Shown: piece after piece, positions 44,178-53,201 of the stretch
How positions within the stretch are numbered: the first letter of the stretch is position 1
How the letters are laid out: each line of letters begins with the position of its first letter
Assembly (NCBI RefSeq): GCF_033807535.1
Contig: NZ_CP136856.1
Coordinates: forward strand, 2,599,001-2,663,000
Reading direction: 5' to 3'
DNA from: Oceanisphaera sp. IT1-181
Lineage (GTDB): Bacteria > Pseudomonadota > Gammaproteobacteria > Enterobacterales > Aeromonadaceae
Length of the DNA stretch: 64,000 nucleotides
The notes under the pieces: model-generated
Database searches by the model: none
What the model saw: the letters and a program-made list of their open reading frames with translations, nothing else
What the model was told of the DNA's origin: nothing
Position numbers and translations under genes: made by a program

Positions 44178-44695
44178 AGCCTTTATGGCAGCGGTAAGCT
44201 GTAAGTTAAACAAAGGGCCAAGGCAGTGCCGAGCGATACCAAGAGCCATGCTTATCTTTAGGCCGTCTTCCTGACGCACGTCAGGATCTCGCTTTAAGCC
44301 TTTAAACATAAAAACAAGATCCTGAAACAAGTTCAGGATGACGGCCAAGAGCGATGTTTTGGTTTAGCTCGGTGCTAAGCGCCTGAAACTGTCACTTTAG
44401 CGTCTTCCTGACGCACGTCAGGATCTCGCTTAAGCCTTTAAGCATAAAAACGAGATCCGGTCGCCGTCATGCCGTGCCACGACACGGTATCAGGATGACG
44501 ACTGAGGGCGATTTTTTGGTTTAGGTGCCCGTCTCTTTGGTAAAGAGGACTTCGGCACAGTTTTGTTTTAGCAAAGTTTGCTACGCAAAACTCTCGCACA
44601 GATAAACAAAGCCAATCAATTACCGGGATGGCCTCCCGCTGGCGACCTTTGTCTGTTAAAATGTGAGCCGTTTTGCAACTAGGTGACGGCGAGTA
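44178..44695. repeat. REP-derived intergenic region before mnmA
   Basis: The region contains CCTGACGCACGTCAGG (twice) and CCTGAACAAGTTCAGG hairpins, a divergent partner (GCCGTGCCACGACACGGTAT), and from 44526 the CCCGTCTCTTTGGTAAAGAG segment that also occurs inside the CCTGATTAC MITEs, without MITE ends. The last ~60 bases form the mnmA leader. No gene is seen. Confidence 0.65.
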
Positions 44696-45802
44696 ATGAG
44701 CGATAACAGTCAGTTAAAAGTGATTGTCGGCATGTCCGGCGGTGTGGATTCTTCAGTATCGGCCTATTTGCTGCAACAGCAGGGTTATCAGGTGGAAGGC
44801 CTGTTTATGAAAAACTGGGAAGAAGACGACACCGACGAGTTTTGCTCTGCCGCCGAAGACTTGCGCGATGCACAAGCTGTGTGCGATAAGCTCGGCATGA
44901 CGCTCCACACCATCAACTTTGCGTCCGAGTATTGGGACAATGTATTCGAGCACTTTTTAGCGGAATACAAAGCCGGCCGTACGCCCAATCCCGATATCTT
45001 GTGCAATAAAGAAATCAAATTTAAAGCCTTCCTCGAATTCGCCGCCGAAGACTTAGGTGCCGACTTTATTGCCACCGGCCATTACGTGCGCCGCACCTTT
45101 GATGAGCAGCCTAAATTGCTGCGCGGTCTCGATGGCAACAAAGACCAAAGCTACTTCTTATACACCTTAAGCTCGGCGCAAGTGGCCAAGAGCCTGTTCC
45201 CGGTCGGTGAGCTAGAAAAGCCAGAAGTGCGCCGCATCGCCGAGCAGCTGGAATTAGTCACCGCTAAGAAGAAAGACTCCACCGGTATCTGTTTTATTGG
45301 CGAGCGTAAATTTACCGACTTTCTCGCCCAGTATTTACCGGCCCAACCAGGTGAAATTGAAACCGTAGACGGCGAAGTGATTGGCCAGCATCAAGGCTTG
45401 ATGTATCACACCTTGGGCCAGCGTAAAGGCTTAGGCATTGGTGGCTTAAAAAATGCCAGCGATGACCCTTGGTATGTGGTAGATAAAGAACTGGAGCGCA
45501 ACGTGCTGGTGGTAGCTCAAGGCGATCATCCACGTTTGTATTCTAAAGGCTTGATTGCGCGCCAATTACATTGGGTGAATCGCACACCACTAACTGCGTC
45601 TGTGCGGTGCACGGTGAAAACGCGCTACCGCCAAACCGATATTGCTTGTCTTATCGAGCCCCTCGATAATGAAACAATCAGAGTGACCTTCGATGAGCCA
45701 CAAGCGGCCGTCACCCCCGGCCAGTCGGCAGTATTTTATGCAGATGAAATCTGCTTAGGCGGCGGCATCATTGAAAGCCGCTTTAATGAGGAGTCCGCAT
45801 GA
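44696..45802 (+). CDS. mnmA: tRNA-specific 2-thiouridylase
   Basis: Makes 2-thiouridine at the wobble base of tRNA Lys, Glu and Gln, taking sulfur from the TusE relay. It has 368 residues. The PP-loop is GMSGGVDSSVSA (12-23). The catalytic cysteines are C103 (NPDILCNKEIKF) and C199 (DSTGICFIGE), matching C102 and C199 of E. coli. RYRQ and the C-terminal GQSAVFYADEICLGGG are typical. The stop overlaps the hflD start by four bases, the same gene pair as in E. coli. Confidence 0.97.
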   Translation: MSDNSQLKVIVGMSGGVDSSVSAYLLQQQGYQVEGLFMKNWEEDDTDEFCSAAEDLRDAQAVCDKLGMTLHTINFASEYWDNVFEHFLAEYKAGRTPNPDILCNKEIKFKAFLEFAAEDLGADFIATGHYVRRTFDEQPKLLRGLDGNKDQSYFLYTLSSAQVAKSLFPVGELEKPEVRRIAEQLELVTAKKKDSTGICFIGERKFTDFLAQYLPAQPGEIETVDGEVIGQHQGLMYHTLGQRKGLGIGGLKNASDDPWYVVDKELERNVLVVAQGDHPRLYSKGLIARQLHWVNRTPLTASVRCTVKTRYRQTDIACLIEPLDNETIRVTFDEPQAAVTPGQSAVFYADEICLGGGIIESRFNEESA

Positions 45803-46425
45803 GCCATAACCTTGAAAACCAAGTACTGGCCTTTGCCGGCATTTGCCAAGCGGCCAGTCTAGTACAGCAAGTAGCACGCCAAGGCACTATCAAAGATAAA
45901 GACCAGCTGAGCGCTACCTTAAACAGTATTTTAATGACAGATGCGGATCAAACCGCCGATATTTATGGCGGCAAGGCGCAGCTGGCACTAGGCTATCAAA
46001 CCATTATCGATCAGTTGGGCAGCAACGAAGGCCGTAAGAACGCTGAGCTCACTCGTTATCTGGTCGGCACTGTGGCCCTAGAGCGCAAATTGGCTAAACG
46101 CCGTGACTTAATGGCCATGCTGGGTGAGCGCATCAATCAGGTGAAACGCCAACGCCACCATTTTGAGTTACTCGACGAGCAAGTGCTGGCCAATCTTGCC
46201 AGCATTTACAGCGACATCGTCAGCCCCATAGGGCCGCGCATTCAAGTGGCCGGCGAGCCCAATTTTCTCCAGCAACCCTTGGTGCAACATCAAATTCGCG
46301 CCCTGTTGTTAGCTGGTATTCGCAGCGCCGTACTCTGGCGCCAGCTCGGTGGCCAACGCCGCCAGATTTTGTTTTCGCGCAAACGGCTTGTGGCTCAAGC
46401 CCAAGCGGCGTTGCGCGAAATATAA
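45799..46425 (+). CDS. hflD: High-frequency lysogenization protein HflD homologue
   Basis: Peripheral inner-membrane protein; in E. coli it binds lambda CII. Its normal cellular role is not settled. It has 208 residues, all-helical in character, with LAFAGICQAASLVQQVARQG, ERKLAKRRDLMAMLGERI and NPLVQHQIRALLLAGIRSAVLW-type segments conserved in the family. It is translationally coupled to mnmA and followed 63 bases later by purB, the conserved mnmA-hflD-purB order. Confidence 0.93.
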   Translation: MSHNLENQVLAFAGICQAASLVQQVARQGTIKDKDQLSATLNSILMTDADQTADIYGGKAQLALGYQTIIDQLGSNEGRKNAELTRYLVGTVALERKLAKRRDLMAMLGERINQVKRQRHHFELLDEQVLANLASIYSDIVSPIGPRIQVAGEPNFLQQPLVQHQIRALLLAGIRSAVLWRQLGGQRRQILFSRKRLVAQAQAALREI

Positions 46426-46488
46426 TGCTTTAGCTCTACCCACCCTATTATTTACCTTAAATCCCCCCTTGTTTAGGAGTTGTTGTTC

Positions 46489-47856
46489 ATGGAATTGTCA
46501 GCATTAACGGCTATTTCTCCGGTTGATGGCCGTTACGGCAGTAGAACCTCGGAGCTGCGCACTATTTTTTCTGAATTTGGTTTATTGCGCTTTCGCGTAG
46601 AAGTGGAAGTGCGCTGGCTGCAGGCGCTCGCAGCTAATACAGACATTGCCGAAGTGCCTGCGTTGTCCGCAGAAGCCAATGCCCTGCTCGATGGCATCGT
46701 CGCTAATTTCAACGAAGCCGACGGCCAACGCATCAAGGACATAGAGCGCACCACTAACCACGACGTGAAAGCCGTAGAATACTTTTTAAAAGAAAAAGTA
46801 GAAGTGCTGCCTGAACTGGCCGCGGTCAGTGAATTTATTCACTTTGCCTGCACCAGTGAAGACATTAACAACAATGCCCACGCCCTGATGCTTAAGAACG
46901 GCCGCGACCAAGTATTGGTGCCGTATTGCCAGCAACTGATCGATGCCATTAAGCAATTAGCTACCCGCTATCGCGATGTGCCCATGCTGAGCCGCACCCA
47001 CGGTCAACCTGCTTCACCCACGACCTTGGGTAAAGAAATGGCCAACGTGGTGTATCGTTTAGAGCGCCAACTCAAGCAGATTAAAGCCGTAGAAATGCTG
47101 GCCAAAATCAACGGTGCTGTCGGTAACTACAACGCTCACCTGTCGGCGTATCCAGAAATCGATTGGCATGACTTTGCCGAGCGCTTCGTCACCGGTTTAG
47201 GCTTGGACTTTAACCCCTACACCACCCAGATTGAGCCGCACGACTACATTGCCGAGCTGTTCGATGCTATCGCGCGCTTTAACACCATAGTGTTAGACTT
47301 TGACCGCGATATTTGGGGTTACATCTCCATTGGTTACTTCAAGCAAAGAACGGTAGAGGGCGAAATTGGCTCCAGCACCATGCCGCACAAAGTGAACCCT
47401 ATCGACTTTGAAAACTCCGAGGGTAACTTAGGTCTGGCCAACGCCATTTTCAATCATTTGGCCGTTAAATTACCGGTATCACGCTGGCAGCGTGATTTAA
47501 CTGACAGCACAGTGTTGCGTAACTTAGGCGTGGCCGTGGGCTATTCACTGATTGCCTATCAAGCCACACTGAAAGGCATCAGCAAGCTGGAAGCGAACCC
47601 TGCCACACTGGCCGCCGATTTGGATCAAAACTGGGAAGTATTAGCAGAGCCCATCCAAACCGTAATGCGCCGCTACGGCATCGAAAAGCCTTACGAGAAG
47701 CTGAAAGAGCTGACTCGCGGTAAGCGCGTGAATGCCGAAGGTATGCACACCTTTATCGATACCCTAGAATTGCCAGAGTCCGTTAAGTCCCAACTGAAGC
47801 TATTAACGCCTGCCAACTACATCGGCAGCGCCATAGAGCTGACAGACAAGCTTTAA
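46489..47856 (+). CDS. purB: Adenylosuccinate lyase
   Basis: Cleaves SAICAR and adenylosuccinate in purine synthesis. The start ATG 46489 (MELSALTAISPVDGRYG) has AGGAG nine bases upstream; a TTG-initiated extension is rejected. Length is 455 residues. The ASL/fumarase signature SSTMPHKVNPIDFENSEGN holds the catalytic serine loop; TSEDINNNAHALM and SRTHGQPASPTTLGKE are substrate-binding segments. It ends the mnmA-hflD-purB group. Confidence 0.97.
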   Translation: MELSALTAISPVDGRYGSRTSELRTIFSEFGLLRFRVEVEVRWLQALAANTDIAEVPALSAEANALLDGIVANFNEADGQRIKDIERTTNHDVKAVEYFLKEKVEVLPELAAVSEFIHFACTSEDINNNAHALMLKNGRDQVLVPYCQQLIDAIKQLATRYRDVPMLSRTHGQPASPTTLGKEMANVVYRLERQLKQIKAVEMLAKINGAVGNYNAHLSAYPEIDWHDFAERFVTGLGLDFNPYTTQIEPHDYIAELFDAIARFNTIVLDFDRDIWGYISIGYFKQRTVEGEIGSSTMPHKVNPIDFENSEGNLGLANAIFNHLAVKLPVSRWQRDLTDSTVLRNLGVAVGYSLIAYQATLKGISKLEANPATLAADLDQNWEVLAEPIQTVMRRYGIEKPYEKLKELTRGKRVNAEGMHTFIDTLELPESVKSQLKLLTPANYIGSAIELTDKL

Positions 47857-48378
47857 TCATTCCGTAAGGGGTGAGGCGTGAAGCGTGAGGGGAAGATCTC
47901 TGCTTTGCGTCTCGTCCCTTTTTTAATCTTAAACTAATCTGATTACTCACAAAGCTCAGGCATATTTCAGTGTATTAAGCATCAATGAGTTCAATAATTT
48001 ACAGGGAAATACCCGTCTCTTCCCTTGTAGGTGCCAATTTATTCGGCACGGTTTTGGTTTTATTCCTAAACCTAACAACCAGCCAGCGCAGCTGGCCAGC
48101 CGAATAAATTGGCTGCTACAAGTGCCAGACCCTTGGCCTTGGAGCCAACTGGGCAAAGAGAAAAAACAAACCGAAACATCGGGCACAATGGCTGAGGTTC
48201 ATACGTAATCAGGTAAACTAAAGCTTAACTCACTCACCAAACTAGCCGCTTGCTATTTGTTTTCCTCCTCACACCTCACGCTTTACTCTTCACTGATTGA
48301 GCAATCTATCAATCTCGGCTACGCCTTGGCATAATAGCCCGCTATTCTTACCTTACTTACTCCTAATGACAGGTTGCC
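47857..48378. other. Intergenic region between purB and roxA
   Basis: The gap is filled by MITE copy 4 (47938-48213) and short AT-rich flanks. No terminator with a clear T-run was found for purB. Nothing else is recognised. Confidence 0.5.
47938..48213. repeat. MITE-like element, copy 4, inverted, with perfect 8-bp target duplication
   Basis: 276 bases from TCTGATTACTCACAAAGCTC to GAGGTTCATACGTAATCAGG, the reverse orientation of copies 1-3. It is flanked by TAAACTAA at 47930-47937 and again at 48214-48221. The interior matches copy 3 (CCAGCCGAATAAATTGGCTG, GACCCTTGGCCTTGGAGCCA). Confidence 0.88.
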
Positions 48379-49524
48379 ATGCAGAGCGCACTCAAACTCG
48401 ATATCACGGATTTTTTGGCTCACTACTGGCAAAAGAAGCCACTGCTGATCAAAGCAGGATTTGCTCAGTTTGAGGATCCTCTTAGCCCAGATGAATTAGC
48501 AGGACTCGCATTAGAACCACAGGTTGAAGCGCGCCGCGTGTGGCGTGCCGACGATCGTTGGCATGCAGAGAGCGGCCCCTTCGATAACTATGATCATTTA
48601 GGCGAAACCGATTGGACCTTGTTGGTGCAAGCGGTGAACCAATGGCACCCAGACGTGCAAGAATTGGCGGATGCGTTTCGCTTTATCCCAGGCTGGCGCT
48701 TTGATGATGTGATGGTGAGCTTTTCTACACCCGGTGGCGGTGTGGGCCCCCATATCGACCAATACGGCGTGTTTATTATTCAAGGCTCTGGCAGCCGTCG
48801 CTGGCGGGTAGGTTTACCGCAAAGCTTGGAGCAGTTTGCCGCGAACGGCGCGCTGCGCCACTGCGAAGACTTTGTGGCCGAGATAGACGAAGTGTTGACC
48901 CCAGGGGATGTACTCTATATTCCGCCGGGCTGCCCCCATGAAGGCTATGCCGAAACGCCAGCGCTCAACTATTCGGTAGGCTTTCGTGCCCCGGATGCGC
49001 GGGATTTAATCTCGGGCTTTGCGGATCATATGTTGGCTCACGAGACCGACAGCCGTCGCTTTGATGATGTGGGCATGACTGCTGCCACCGCACACGGGCG
49101 CATTGAGCCCGAGGTGTTGGACCAAGTAAAAAATCTGATGACGGAGTTATTAGCTGATCCTGCGCGCTTGGCGAACTGGTTTGGCCAAATGACCTCAGAA
49201 GCTAAGCACGACTTGGATCTTGAGCCTGCAGAGCCAGCTTATAGTCTGGAAGAATTAGTATTGCGTTTGGATCACGGCGATTATTTGTATCGTTTAGCCG
49301 GCGCGCGCTGCTTTTACATGGCCGATGAAACTGCCGTGTTTTACCTAGACGGTGAGCGTTACCAACTGGCTGAGCCAGACGCAAATGCCATTGCCCTGCT
49401 CTGCGACCAGTCACGCATTCATGGCCCACAAATCGCCTGCCTAGCCCATCCCCAAGCGCTACTTGAAGTACTGCTGCCCTTGGTCAACCAAGGCTATTGG
49501 TATTTTGAAGAAGACGAAGAGTAA
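48379..49524 (+). CDS. roxA: Ribosomal protein L16 arginine 3-hydroxylase (RoxA/YcfD)
   Basis: Fe(II)- and 2-oxoglutarate-dependent JmjC-type oxygenase that hydroxylates an arginine of ribosomal protein L16. It has 381 residues. The metal triad is H125 and D127 (VGPHIDQYGVF) with H187 (PPGCPHEGY), the same numbers as in E. coli YcfD. RRWRVG follows the first strand. The C-terminal winged-helix-like part ends in acidic residues (YWYFEEDEE). It is a single gene after a MITE-filled gap. Confidence 0.95.
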   Translation: MQSALKLDITDFLAHYWQKKPLLIKAGFAQFEDPLSPDELAGLALEPQVEARRVWRADDRWHAESGPFDNYDHLGETDWTLLVQAVNQWHPDVQELADAFRFIPGWRFDDVMVSFSTPGGGVGPHIDQYGVFIIQGSGSRRWRVGLPQSLEQFAANGALRHCEDFVAEIDEVLTPGDVLYIPPGCPHEGYAETPALNYSVGFRAPDARDLISGFADHMLAHETDSRRFDDVGMTAATAHGRIEPEVLDQVKNLMTELLADPARLANWFGQMTSEAKHDLDLEPAEPAYSLEELVLRLDHGDYLYRLAGARCFYMADETAVFYLDGERYQLAEPDANAIALLCDQSRIHGPQIACLAHPQALLEVLLPLVNQGYWYFEEDEE

Positions 49525-49824
49525 AAAGCGCCGAGCGCCCGGCGTCTAGCTAAAAACACTAAAATCCAAAGCGAGATCCTGACCTACGTCAGGATGACGG
49601 CAACACCACAACGCATAACGCCTTGTCCCCAATGCCGTCTTACCGGTACTGAATCTTCGTCATGCTGAACTTGAGTCAGTATCAGCATGACGGCCCCGGT
49701 ATCTCGCTCTTATCTTTAAAACTCCAACCCCAGATCCTGACTTTCGTCAGGATGACGGCAAAGACAAAACACTGAATCAACAGACTCGGTGTTTTGTACT
49801 CTTCACGTTTTACACTTCATATTC
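49525..49824. repeat. Decayed REP elements downstream of roxA
   Basis: Hairpin pieces CCTGACCTACGTCAGG, CTGAACTTGAGTCAG and CCTGACTTTCGTCAGG occur with GATGACGGC ends. The order is opposite to most arrays (hairpin then GATGACGGC), consistent with inverted elements. There is no gene. Confidence 0.65.
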
Positions 49825-50319
49825 TTATCCAAACGCAGGATGATAAGTGACTCGGCCTTTAGCCGCAGGCGGCTTAAACGCCATGGCCAGCAAGGTTTCG
49901 CCGGTGCTGGCGGCTTCCGATTTAAGGCTGAGGCCAAGATCCAGTGCGGGCTTAAAACCAAAGCGGCCATAAAATTCAGGATCACCTAATAGCACCACGC
50001 CCGCCCAATCTAACTCATTGGCGCAATCCAGCGCGGCGAAAATCAAGGAACTGGCTACCCCTTGGCGCTGACACTCTGGCCACACGCTGATGGGTGCTAA
50101 CGCCAGCCAGCCGATGTCTTCACCTTCGATCAATATCGGACTCATTAAGAGATGGCCAATAATAGCGTCCTCGTATTCGGCCACTTGGCTCATGCTAATG
50201 GCGCCTTGCTCGCGCAGTGCCCACACTAAATCGCCTTCTTGCTCGCGGCCAAAGGCGGCACACACCAGCTCATCTATTTCGTCACCGTCACCGGGTCGTT
50301 CGGTTCTGCAGATCAGCAT
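49825..50319 (-). CDS. GNAT N-acetyltransferase (YhbS-like)
   Basis: Acyl-CoA N-acyltransferase; the substrate is unknown. It has 164 residues. The acetyl-CoA loop is seen at LAPISVWPECQRQGVASSLI (the Q/R-x-x-G-x-A pattern). GVVLLGDPEFYGRFGFKPA follows, a hallmark of the YhbS/PF13527-like group. It lies 10 bases downstream of pdxH on the same strand and is probably co-transcribed with it. Confidence 0.88.
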   Translation of the reverse strand: MLICRTERPGDGDEIDELVCAAFGREQEGDLVWALREQGAISMSQVAEYEDAIIGHLLMSPILIEGEDIGWLALAPISVWPECQRQGVASSLIFAALDCANELDWAGVVLLGDPEFYGRFGFKPALDLGLSLKSEAASTGETLLAMAFKPPAAKGRVTYHPAFG

Positions 50320-50329
50320 AAAATACCTT

Positions 50330-50965
50330 TTAAGGTGCTAAACGGTCAATCGACCAACCCGACTCTTGGCGCTGGTATAAGAAACGGTCATGCAGGCGAT
50401 TAGCACCGCCTTGCCAAAACTCAATCGAGTCAAACTTCACTCTAAAGCCACCCCAAAAGCTCGGTAGCGGCACTTCGCCTTTAGCAAATTTTTGCTTCAT
50501 TTCCAAAAACTTACCTTCCAGTACACCACGGGCCGAGATGCGGGCGGATTGCTGCGACACCCAAGCACCTATCTGGCTGTCTTTGGGCCGACTGCTAAAG
50601 TACTTCATGACTTCTAGCGCCGACAAACGCTCTACCTGACCGGTCACGTGCACTTGGCGCTCTAGAATATGCCAAGGAAAGAGCAGGCTAATGCGGGGGT
50701 TATTGGCCAATTGGCTGGCCTTACGGCTGCCCATATTGGTGTAAAATACGAAGCCTTTTTCATCCAAGTGCTTAAGCAATACGATGCGCTGATATGGCTG
50801 ACCCTGTTCGTCGACCGTGCCCACCACCATGGCGGTAGGATCCATCAAGTCTGCCTGCACCGCTTGCTGCATCCAGGTTTCAAACAAAGATAAAGGGTCG
50901 TCCGGCAAGTTGTTACGACGCAAGCCGCCTTGCAGATATTCACGCCGATAGTTAGCCAGTTCCAT
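50330..50965 (-). CDS. pdxH: Pyridoxine/pyridoxamine 5'-phosphate oxidase
   Basis: FMN-dependent oxidase that makes pyridoxal 5'-phosphate from PNP or PMP. The start ATG 50965 (MELANYRREYLQGGLRRNN) is preferred to a TTG two codons upstream. Length is 211 residues. FMN contacts are seen in QRIVLLKHLDEKGFVFYTN, GSRKASQL and VSQQSARISAR, and the C-terminal EFWQGGANRLHDRFLYQR and WSIDRLAP are signature segments. The GNAT gene follows closely. Confidence 0.96.
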   Translation of the reverse strand: MELANYRREYLQGGLRRNNLPDDPLSLFETWMQQAVQADLMDPTAMVVGTVDEQGQPYQRIVLLKHLDEKGFVFYTNMGSRKASQLANNPRISLLFPWHILERQVHVTGQVERLSALEVMKYFSSRPKDSQIGAWVSQQSARISARGVLEGKFLEMKQKFAKGEVPLPSFWGGFRVKFDSIEFWQGGANRLHDRFLYQRQESGWSIDRLAP

Positions 50966-51134
50966 AGACAAGTCTCATCAGGGAGGGATGACATATTGTG
51001 CTCGGCCAAGGCGGCATTGGCAAGGTAAGCCAGCTCTGGCTGAGATCACAAAATCTGCGATTGGCGCTATTTAAAGTAGGAAAATGCTATGCTGTGCACG
51101 ATATTTTTAAGTCTGTAAGCGAGTGGTAAAGGGT

Positions 51135-51389
51135 ATGGCATTATTAATCGAAGATTCTTGCATCAACTGCGACATGTGCGAACCCGAGTGCCCTAATGGT
51201 GCTATTAGCTATGGCGCAGAAATCTATGAGATAGAGCCAGACTTGTGTACTGAGTGTGTAGGACATTACGATAAACCCACCTGCATCAGCGTATGCCCTA
51301 TCGACTGCATTATCATCGATCCCGCGCATACTGAGAGCCAAGAGCAGCTGTGGGATAAGTTTGTAGTGTTACATCACGCCGACAGCTGA
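51135..51389 (+). CDS. YfhL-type 2[4Fe-4S] ferredoxin
   Basis: Small electron carrier with two cubane clusters. The start ATG 51135 (MALLIEDSCINCDMC) matches the family start; the longer GTG-initiated frame has no better ribosome site. Length is 84 residues. The first cysteine set is CINCDMCEPECP, and the second starts CTECVG with CISVCPIDC after an eight-residue insert, the Alvin-type arrangement of YfhL. The terminal QLWDKFVVLHHAD is also conserved. Its role in E. coli is not settled. Confidence 0.95.
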   Translation: MALLIEDSCINCDMCEPECPNGAISYGAEIYEIEPDLCTECVGHYDKPTCISVCPIDCIIIDPAHTESQEQLWDKFVVLHHADS

Positions 51390-51436
51390 GCTTGCACCGC
51401 AGGTGGAGTCAGTTGATGATACAAACCCTAAAGCTA

Positions 51437-51586
51437 TTTTTGCCACGGAAGAACACGGAACGCACGGAAGAGTTCAAATGTGACGAGTGATAGAGCTACT
51501 GAGGGGTAAGGTCTACCCCCTTAATAACTTGGTACTTTTCTCTCTCATCTCTATTTTTCCGTGGATTCAGTGGGTTCCGTGGCAAA
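51437..51586. repeat. TTTGCCACGG hairpin-family element downstream of the ferredoxin gene
   Basis: The left end is TTTTGCCACGGAAGAACACG and the right end is GTGGGTTCCGTGGCAAAGA; they are inverted copies over more than 15 bases. The centre GGGTAAGGTCTACCCCCTTA matches the other copies. It separates the ferredoxin gene from the convergent emrD gene and could serve as a bidirectional stem-loop. Confidence 0.7.
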
Positions 51587-51666
51587 GAAGATCTTTAATC
51601 CTTATCTTTTACTGACAGCTGTATTTCCATAGCAGTTATGACGAACTGCTTAGCTATATTTAGCAT

Positions 51667-52845
51667 CTATAAACCCGGCTCTGGCAGCGCGTGATGAGCG
51701 GGCAGCAATAGCCATAGAGTAATACCCGCAAACGCCAGCAAGAGGCCTCCCAGGACGCCTTGATTCATTTGCGGCAAGCCGCCCTGCACCAATAAAAACA
51801 CGCCTCCGCCTAAATTAGAGCAACCGCCGAGCAGCGCGCCGGCACTACCACTGTGGCGGGCGAAAGGTTCCACTGCCGCCGAGGTCGCCACCGGAAACAA
51901 TAAACCGGCACCCGCAAAATACAGGCCACCACCCAGCACTAAACCCACCAAACTCAATTCATCTTCAAACGCCGACACCAGTATCACTCCTGCCCCCAAC
52001 AATAAGCTTAAGGTGGCGATCCTCTGTAATCGAGATACGGACCAGCGGCCGGCGGTCATCGCCGCCAGCATAGCGCCGGCAAAATACAATGGGAGCGGCA
52101 GAATAAACAGCACGCTGAGCTCACGACTGGTTAAGGTGGCGTGTTGGCTGGCCACCACAGCAAACTCCGCTTCATATAAAATCACTCCCGCAAAGGCCGC
52201 CATTAACATGCCCAGCTGTCGACAAAATGCATGGCTGTGTAAGACGTGCAAATAGGCAGGCAATATGGATTGTTGGTGACGACGCTCAGCGGGTAAGGTT
52301 TCTTTAAAGCAGTAGAAAATAATCACCGTGCAGCTTAAACCCAGTAGCAGCAAAAACAGATACATAGACTGCCAGCCAAAGTGCTGGTTAAGGTAGCCGC
52401 CGAGCAAGGGGGCAAGCAGTGGTGCGAGCATAATGCCCATCGACACGTAGCCGTTATAGCGTACCAGAGCTGTGCCTTCGAATTTATCGCGCATTAGGCT
52501 ACGACATAAGCTGCCCGCCGCCGCCGTGCCTGCGCCTTGAATAAAGCTGCCCACTAATAACATAGGGTAGCTCGGCCACAACACGATTAGGCCAGAGCCC
52601 AGCACATAGACGGACAAACCCACCAGTAACACCGGCCGACGGCCTAAGCGGTCCGACAGCGGCCCGTAAACAAACTGAAACAAACCATAAGGGATCAGAT
52701 AGCAGGCCATCAGCAGCGGCAAGCTGTCTTTGGCAACCAGAAGCGCATCCGCCATGTCGGTCATAGCCGGCACATACAAGGTTTGGGTCATTTGACCCGA
52801 GGCCACCATTAACACCGTCAACAACACCAAAGACAGGCCCGACAT
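51667..52845 (-). CDS. emrD: Multidrug efflux MFS transporter EmrD
   Basis: Major facilitator drug/proton antiporter of the 12-helix DHA1 type. The start ATG 52845 (MSGLSLVLLTVLMVASGQMTQ) has GGAG six bases upstream; a start ten codons earlier is possible. Length is 392 residues. The loop 2-3 motif is YGPLSDRLGRRPVLLVG. SFIQGAGTAAAGSLCRSLMRD and LAPLLGGYLN also match EmrD throughout. It is divergent from suhB. Confidence 0.9.
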   Translation of the reverse strand: MSGLSLVLLTVLMVASGQMTQTLYVPAMTDMADALLVAKDSLPLLMACYLIPYGLFQFVYGPLSDRLGRRPVLLVGLSVYVLGSGLIVLWPSYPMLLVGSFIQGAGTAAAGSLCRSLMRDKFEGTALVRYNGYVSMGIMLAPLLAPLLGGYLNQHFGWQSMYLFLLLLGLSCTVIIFYCFKETLPAERRHQQSILPAYLHVLHSHAFCRQLGMLMAAFAGVILYEAEFAVVASQHATLTSRELSVLFILPLPLYFAGAMLAAMTAGRWSVSRLQRIATLSLLLGAGVILVSAFEDELSLVGLVLGGGLYFAGAGLLFPVATSAAVEPFARHSGSAGALLGGCSNLGGGVFLLVQGGLPQMNQGVLGGLLLAFAGITLWLLLPAHHALPEPGL

Positions 52846-53128
52846 GTCGCGCTCCAAAACAGCCTCGATAGGCAATTATCATAAGGCTGATATGATAGCG
52901 AGCAGTGGCATTAACTAGCAACAGCATTCAGAGCAACCTTTTATAATGGCTAGACCTAGTTTTTCTAATCACCTGCATTTGTCATAGACGATGTTTAGCT
53001 ATCATTTTCTGTTACTGAGATTTTATACGAACTTATTTATACATAACGCAGGGTTTCAGGCTTCGTTTGGGTGAGTCGTTCGCACTCATTGAAGGTGTGA
53101 ACTGACGGCTCGGGATCAGATTTATCTC

Positions 53129-53156
53129 TTGCCTAGTTTTCGTTCACAGGTATAAT
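53129..53156 (+). promoter_or_regulatory. Probable suhB promoter
   Basis: TTGCCT (53129-53134) and a perfect TATAAT (53151-53156) are separated by 16 bases. Transcription would begin near 53163, giving a leader of about 40 bases before the suhB ATG. Confidence 0.75.
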
Positions 53157-53201
53157 ATGCCGCTCAAATTTCGTTCTTTAACATCAAGTGGGTTCACTCA
53201 T

